DNA of 8,507 nucleotides from an uncultured Verrucomicrobiota bacterium (lineage in GTDB: Bacteria; Verrucomicrobiota; Verrucomicrobiae; Opitutales; Opitutaceae). Of the stretch, positions 4,816-8,507 are shown one piece after another. The position numbers and the translations under genes were made by a program. Within the stretch, counting starts at the first letter, position 1, and the number at the start of each line of letters is the position of its first letter. The DNA is taken from contig CAMLNJ010000103.1 in NCBI GenBank assembly GCA_946481225.1, positions 1-8,507 on the forward strand. The letters run 5' to 3'. The notes beneath the pieces are model-generated. The model saw nothing but the letters and a program-made list of their open reading frames with translations, made no database searches and had not been told where the DNA came from.

Positions 4816-6330
4816 CTAACGCGACACCTCGACGAGCGCCGGACGCTCGAGCTTGAGCACGCGCTCGGAATGCGCGCGGACCTTCGCCAGCAGTTCGGGG
4901 TTCTTCGCGAGTTGCTGCCCGTGGCTCGGGATGATCGCGCGCAAGCGCTCCTGCCAGGCCGCCGACTTCATCTGGTCGGGGAAGCACTTCGCGAGCAGGT
5001 TGAGCATGATCGACACCGCGGTCGACGCGCCCGGCGAGGCTCCGAGCAACGCGGCGATCGAGCCGTCCGCCGCGGCGACCACCTCCGTGCCGAACTGCAA
5101 CACCCCGCCCTTCGCCGCGTCCTTCTTGATGATCTGCACGCGCTGGCCGGCGATTTCCAGACGCCAATCCTCGGGCTTCGCGTCGGGGAAATAGTCCTTT
5201 AACGCGGCGAAACGCGCCTCCTCCGACTGGAGAACCTGGCCGATGAGATACTTCGTGAGGTCCACGTTGTCGCGCGCCACGGCAAGCATCGGCCCGAGGT
5301 TGCTCGGCTTGATCGAGGTGGGCAGATCGAGCAGCGAACCGTTTTTCAAAAACTTCGTCGAGAAGCCGGCGTAGGGTCCGAAGAGCAGCGAGCGTTTGCC
5401 GTCGACGAAGCGTGTGTCGAGGTGCGGCACCGACATCGGCGGCGCGCCGACCGAGGCCTTGCCGTAGACCTTCGCATGATGGCGGGCGACCACCTCGGGA
5501 TTGTCGCAACGCAGCCACTGCCCGCTCACGGGGAAGCCGCCGAAGCCCTTGCCCTCGGGGATGCCCGAACTCTGGAGCAAGGGCAACGCTCCGCCGCCCG
5601 CGCCGAGGAAGGCGAATTTCGCGGCGACCTTGAACTCGCCGTCGCGCGTCTCGACCTTGAGTTTCCAGCGGTTGGCCGAATTGCGGCGGACCTTCGTCAC
5701 ACGAGCGCCCAGACGCACGCTCACCCCGGGCTGCTTGCTCAGCGACTCGAGCATGCCCTGCGTCAACGCGCCGAAGTCGACGTCGGTGCCCTCGAGCGAA
5801 CGCGTGGCGGCGACCGGCTCCTCGGCGGAGCGGCCGTCCATCACGAGCGGAGCCCAGTCGGCGATACGGGCGGCGTCCTCGGTGTAGTCCATCCTGCGGA
5901 AAAACGGATGGGCGGCGAGCGCGGCATGGCGGCGGCGCAGATAGGAAACGTCGTCGATGCCACGCACGAAGCTCACATGAGGCACGGCGTTGATGAAACC
6001 GCGGGGGTCGGGCAGGCGGCGGCGCTCGACGAGATGCGCCCAAAACTGCTTCGACTGCTCAAACATTTCATAGATCTGGATCGCCTTGGAAACATCGACC
6101 GAGCCGTCGGCTTTTTGCGGGGTGTAGTTCAGCTCACAGAGCGCGGCGTGGCCGGTGCCGGCGTTGTTCCATGGATTGGTGCTCTCCCCGGCGATGACCT
6201 CGAGGGACTCGAGGATCTCGATCGTGAGCTCGGGCTGGAGCTCCTTGAGCAGGGTGGCGAGCGTGACGCTCATCACGCCGGCGCCGACGAAGACGCAATC
6301 GACCTGGTGGGTGGGCTGACGCTTAGGCAT
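4816..6330 (-). CDS. mqo: Malate:quinone oxidoreductase (FAD-dependent, membrane-associated)
   Basis: Mqo oxidises malate to oxaloacetate and passes electrons to the quinone pool, a TCA-cycle step that can replace or supplement NAD-dependent malate dehydrogenase. It is a peripheral protein of the inner membrane. At 504 residues it has the usual length, with no signal peptide or transmembrane helix. The N-terminus has the FAD Rossmann motif DCVFVGAGVMSVTLATLL (Gly16, Gly18), an acidic end to the second strand near Glu41, and the Mqo-typical stretch NNAGTGHAALCELNYTP (55-71). Further family blocks are GTDVDFGALTQ (181-191), GFPVSGQWLRC (265-275), VPHLDTR with LLFGPYAGFSTKFLK (301-329) and the C-terminal FAD loop GASPGASTAVSIMLNLL (430-446). 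The ATG at 6330 is in the standard place and is preceded by a pyrimidine-rich leader (ACTTTTCCCACC). It has the same strand as acs upstream, but a 203 bp gap with a terminator suggests separate transcription. Confidence 0.97.
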   Translation of the reverse strand: MPKRQPTHQVDCVFVGAGVMSVTLATLLKELQPELTIEILESLEVIAGESTNPWNNAGTGHAALCELNYTPQKADGSVDVSKAIQIYEMFEQSKQFWAHLVERRRLPDPRGFINAVPHVSFVRGIDDVSYLRRRHAALAAHPFFRRMDYTEDAARIADWAPLVMDGRSAEEPVAATRSLEGTDVDFGALTQGMLESLSKQPGVSVRLGARVTKVRRNSANRWKLKVETRDGEFKVAAKFAFLGAGGGALPLLQSSGIPEGKGFGGFPVSGQWLRCDNPEVVARHHAKVYGKASVGAPPMSVPHLDTRFVDGKRSLLFGPYAGFSTKFLKNGSLLDLPTSIKPSNLGPMLAVARDNVDLTKYLIGQVLQSEEARFAALKDYFPDAKPEDWRLEIAGQRVQIIKKDAAKGGVLQFGTEVVAAADGSIAALLGASPGASTAVSIMLNLLAKCFPDQMKSAAWQERLRAIIPSHGQQLAKNPELLAKVRAHSERVLKLERPALVEVSR

Positions 6331-6350
6331 GGTGGGAAAAGTTGGGCAGA

Positions 6351-6391
6351 ATATGCGGCGATAAACGCAAACGATGCGTGGTGCCGCATAT
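6351..6391 (-). promoter_or_regulatory. Nested inverted repeat in the mqo leader (operator or 5' UTR hairpin)
   Basis: The outer arms ATATGCGGC (6351-6359) and GCCGCATAT (6383-6391) are perfect 9 bp complements. Nested inside are ACGCA (6365-6369) and TGCGT (6375-6379), a further 5 bp stem with loop AACGA. The edge nearest mqo is 20 bp from its ATG. If the transcription start lies upstream, the mRNA would carry a two-part stem-loop just before the start codon. If not, the outer arms could be a dyad operator. No known riboswitch core is recognisable. Confidence 0.4.
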
Positions 6392-6430
6392 CCTGCACTG
6401 TCTCCAGTCCGCCGCGGGCGTCAGAGGCGG

Positions 6431-6465
6431 AAATAAGAACGCCGCCCCAGCAAGCGGGAGCGGCG
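6431..6465 (-). terminator. Probable rho-independent terminator of acs
   Basis: The stem CGCCGC (6440-6445) pairs with GCGGCG (6460-6465). It continues as CCC/GGG (6446-6448 with 6456-6458) after a bulged A at 6459, giving about nine GC-rich pairs around a 7-base loop. Read on the minus strand it is followed by TTCTTATTT (6431-6439), a U-rich tail. It lies about 70 bp past the acs stop and upstream of the mqo leader, which supports separate transcription of the two genes. Confidence 0.6.
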
Positions 6466-6473
6466 CTAATAAA

Positions 6474-6524
6474 TGTAGCCCCGACCATTGGCCGGGGTTT
6501 CGAGAGCCCGACCAGCGGTCGGGC
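6474..6524. repeat. Tandem hairpins with near-identical arms downstream of acs
   Basis: The element starts with TGTAGCC (6474-6480). The first stem pairs CCCCGACC (6479-6486) with GGCCGGGG (6490-6497), with one A-C mismatch and loop ATT. The second is a perfect 8 bp stem, GCCCGACC (6506-6513) with GGTCGGGC (6517-6524), loop AGC. The left arms share CCCGACC, so the arms can also pair across hairpins. It ends 9 bp from the acs stop. It is REP-like in form and shares the TGTAGCC head with the element near 4798; function is unknown. Confidence 0.5.
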
Positions 6525-6533
6525 CTGCATCGC

Positions 6534-8492
6534 TCAATCCTCGGCCTGCAACGCGGCGACGACGGAAAAATCCTCCAGCGTGCTGGTGTCGCCCTTCACT
6601 TCGCCGCCGGCCGCTATCTGCTTGAGAATGCGGCGCATGATCTTGCCCGAACGGGTCTTGGGCAAGGCGGCCGCGATGCGGATCTGGTCGGGTTTGGCGA
6701 AGGAACCGATTTCTTTGCCCACGAAGGCGCGAAGTTGCTCCTTCAGTTCTTCGGAGGCGGTGACGCCGTTCTTCAGCGAGACGAAAACCACGAGGGCCTG
6801 GCCCTTGAGCTCGTCGGGCTTGCCCACCGCGGCGGCCTCGGCGACGGCGGGGTGGCCGCCGAGCGCGCTCTCGACCTCGGCCGTGCCGATGCGGTGGCCG
6901 GAGATGTTGAGCACGTCGTCGATGCGGCCGACGATCCAGAAGTAGCCGTCTTTGTCCTGCTGCGCGCCGTCGCCGGTGAAATACCAGTCCGGGTGCTTCG
7001 GGAATTCGGAGAAGTAGGCCTGCTTGAAGCGGGGCGCGTCGTTCCAGAGCGTGCGCAGCATCGAGGGCCACGGTTTCGTGATGACGAGTTTACCGCCGGT
7101 GCCGCGCGGCACCTCCTTGCCGGTTTCGTCCACGACCTTGATCGAGACGCCGAAGAAGGGCAGCGTGGCGGAGCCGGGCTTGAGCGGAGTGGCGCCGGGC
7201 AAGGGAGTGATCATGATCGAGCCGGTCTCGGTTTGCCACCAGGTGTCGACGATGGGGCAGCGGCCCTTGCCGATCATCTTGTGATACCAGAGCCAGGCCT
7301 CGGGGCTGATCGGCTCGCCGACGGAACCGAGCAGGCGCAGCGAGTCGAGGCGGTGCTTGATGACGTAATTGTCGCCCCAGCGCATGAAGGCGCGGATCGC
7401 GGTCGGAGCGGTATAGAGGATCGTGAGACTGTGGCGGTCGATCATCTCCCAAAAACGATCGGGCTCGGGCTGGTTGGGCGCGCCCTCGTAGAGGAAGACC
7501 GTGGAGCCGTTGGAAAGCAGACCGTAGACCACGTAGCTATGACCCGTGATCCAGCCGATGTCGGCGGAGCAGAAGTAGCGGTCGTTTTCCTTGAGATCGA
7601 AAACGTAGTGGGAAGACAATTTCGCTCCGAGCAGGTAGCCGGCGGAGGTATGGAGCACACCCTTGGGTTTTCCGGTGGAGCCGGAGGTGTAGAGAATGAA
7701 AAGCGGATGCTCGGAGTCGAAGGCCTTCGCCTTGTGGTAATTCGGGCCGCCCTTCCAGGCATCGTGCCACCAGATATCGCGGGCCTCGGTCATCTTGATC
7801 TCCTGGCCGGTGCGCTTGACCACCAGGCAAGCATGCACGGAGGGGCAGGCCGGGAGGGCCTTGTCCACCGCCGACTTCAGCTCGATGATCTTGCCGCGCC
7901 GCCAGCCACCGTCGGCGGTGATGACAAGCTTGGCCTGGCAATCGTTGATGCGGTCCTTCACCGCCTCGGGCGAGAAGCCTCCGAAGATCACGGTGTGGAT
8001 GGCGCCGACACGGGCGCAGGCGAGCATGGCGATCATCGCCTCGGGAATCATCGGCAGATAGATCGCGACGCGGTCGCCCTTTCCCACCCCGAGGTTTTCA
8101 AACACATGCGCGAGACGGCAGACGTGAAGGTGGAGCTGCTTGTAAGTGATGGTCCGGACGTCGCCCGGCTCGCCCTCGAAAATGATCGCTGCCTTGTTTT
8201 CGCGCGCGGTGCCGAGATGGCGGTCGAGGCAGTTTTCCGAGACGTTCAAGGCGCCGCCGACAAACCACTTCGCATAGGGGGCTTTCCACTGAAGGACCTT
8301 CTTGAACGGCTTGCGCCACACGAGGTGCTCGTTTGCCATGCGTTTCCAGAAAGTTTCTGGAGCATTGACAGATTCGGCATGGAGCTTCTTGTAAGCGGCC
8401 ATACTGCCAAGGTTAGCTTGGCGCTGGAACTCAGCAGTTGGTTTGAACACCCGTTTTTCACGGGACACGGAAGTGATGTTTTGATCCGACAC
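6534..8492 (-). CDS. acs: Acetyl-CoA synthetase (AMP-forming acetate:CoA ligase)
   Basis: Acs activates acetate with ATP to acetyl-AMP and then forms acetyl-CoA, feeding the TCA cycle and biosynthesis. It is a cytoplasmic ANL-superfamily enzyme. At 652 residues it matches the family's usual length. Motifs in order are the phosphate loop [14 protein letters not shown] (268-281), DTWWQTETG (416-424) with Trp419 at the position that limits the acyl pocket to acetate, YFTGDG (504-509), and the hinge and CoA-side block [15 protein letters not shown] (522-536). The C-terminal [12 protein letters not shown] contains catalytic Lys617, the site of inhibitory acetylation in studied homologues. The start used is GTG at 8492. 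The frame stays open to the window edge and no Shine-Dalgarno is seen, so the true start could be a few codons upstream; another GTG lies at codon 9. The first 50 or so codons are visibly less GC-rich than the rest. Confidence 0.97.
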   Translation of the reverse strand: MSDQNITSVSREKRVFKPTAEFQRQANLGSMAAYKKLHAESVNAPETFWKRMANEHLVWRKPFKKVLQWKAPYAKWFVGGALNVSENCLDRHLGTARENKAAIIFEGEPGDVRTITYKQLHLHVCRLAHVFENLGVGKGDRVAIYLPMIPEAMIAMLACARVGAIHTVIFGGFSPEAVKDRINDCQAKLVITADGGWRRGKIIELKSAVDKALPACPSVHACLVVKRTGQEIKMTEARDIWWHDAWKGGPNYHKAKAFDSEHPLFILYTSGSTGKPKGVLHTSAGYLLGAKLSSHYVFDLKENDRYFCSADIGWITGHSYVVYGLLSNGSTVFLYEGAPNQPEPDRFWEMIDRHSLTILYTAPTAIRAFMRWGDNYVIKHRLDSLRLLGSVGEPISPEAWLWYHKMIGKGRCPIVDTWWQTETGSIMITPLPGATPLKPGSATLPFFGVSIKVVDETGKEVPRGTGGKLVITKPWPSMLRTLWNDAPRFKQAYFSEFPKHPDWYFTGDGAQQDKDGYFWIVGRIDDVLNISGHRIGTAEVESALGGHPAVAEAAAVGKPDELKGQALVVFVSLKNGVTASEELKEQLRAFVGKEIGSFAKPDQIRIAAALPKTRSGKIMRRILKQIAAGGEVKGDTSTLEDFSVVAALQAED

Positions 8493-8507
8493 GTTGAGGT
8501 GCTGTTT

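Noticed and set aside
5422..6945. A 507-codon plus-strand frame antisense to mqo and the end of acs
   Set aside because: It overlaps two well-supported genes, spans the intergenic hairpins and has no domain.
8406..8422. Small hairpin GCCAAG/CTTGGC inside acs
   Set aside because: It lies within coding sequence for QANLGS, is only 6 bp and is readily explained by chance.

Overview
The window is high-GC bacterial chromosome with seven complete or nearly complete protein genes, plus the first nine codons of an eighth at the left edge. Three things point to a verrucomicrobial, Opitutaceae-like host: C/G-ending codons throughout, a secreted protein with a PEP-CTERM-type tail, and GC-rich intergenic palindromes. 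This placement is inferred from style, not from a marker gene. I see no phage, transposase, CRISPR, tRNA or rRNA.

Layout, left to right. (1) Positions 1-1028, minus strand: an AraC/RhaR-like regulator followed by the start of what looks like an FGGY sugar kinase that runs off the edge, suggesting a sugar-catabolic locus. (2) Positions 1091-2314, minus strand: hisA, then a small exported protein of unknown function, then a clear intrinsic terminator. (3) Positions 2315-2522: a divergent intergenic region with a perfect 10+1+10 bp palindrome and a patch of short TGGACAT/TCATTG repeats. (4) Positions 2523-4628, plus strand: an M42 metallo-aminopeptidase, then a secreted trypsin-fold serine protease with a PEP-CTERM-like tail. 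(5) Positions 4629-4815: a convergent intergenic region with overlapping, mutually exclusive GC-rich hairpins. (6) Positions 4816-8492, minus strand: malate:quinone oxidoreductase (mqo) preceded by acetyl-CoA synthetase (acs). A terminator, two tandem hairpins and a nested hairpin in the mqo leader lie between them.

Functionally, acs and mqo fit aerobic acetate use and the TCA cycle. HisA is histidine biosynthesis. The M42 enzyme is probably a cytoplasmic peptide scavenger. The serine protease is probably held at the envelope. The regulator and kinase pair suggests sugar-induced catabolism.

The protein genes belong to known families except the 117-residue exported protein. I found no convincing new multi-gene system. 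The less ordinary content is non-coding: the hisA/M42 palindrome, the switch-like hairpins at 4722-4790, the nested mqo leader hairpin, and pyrimidine-rich leaders in place of Shine-Dalgarno sequences at most starts.
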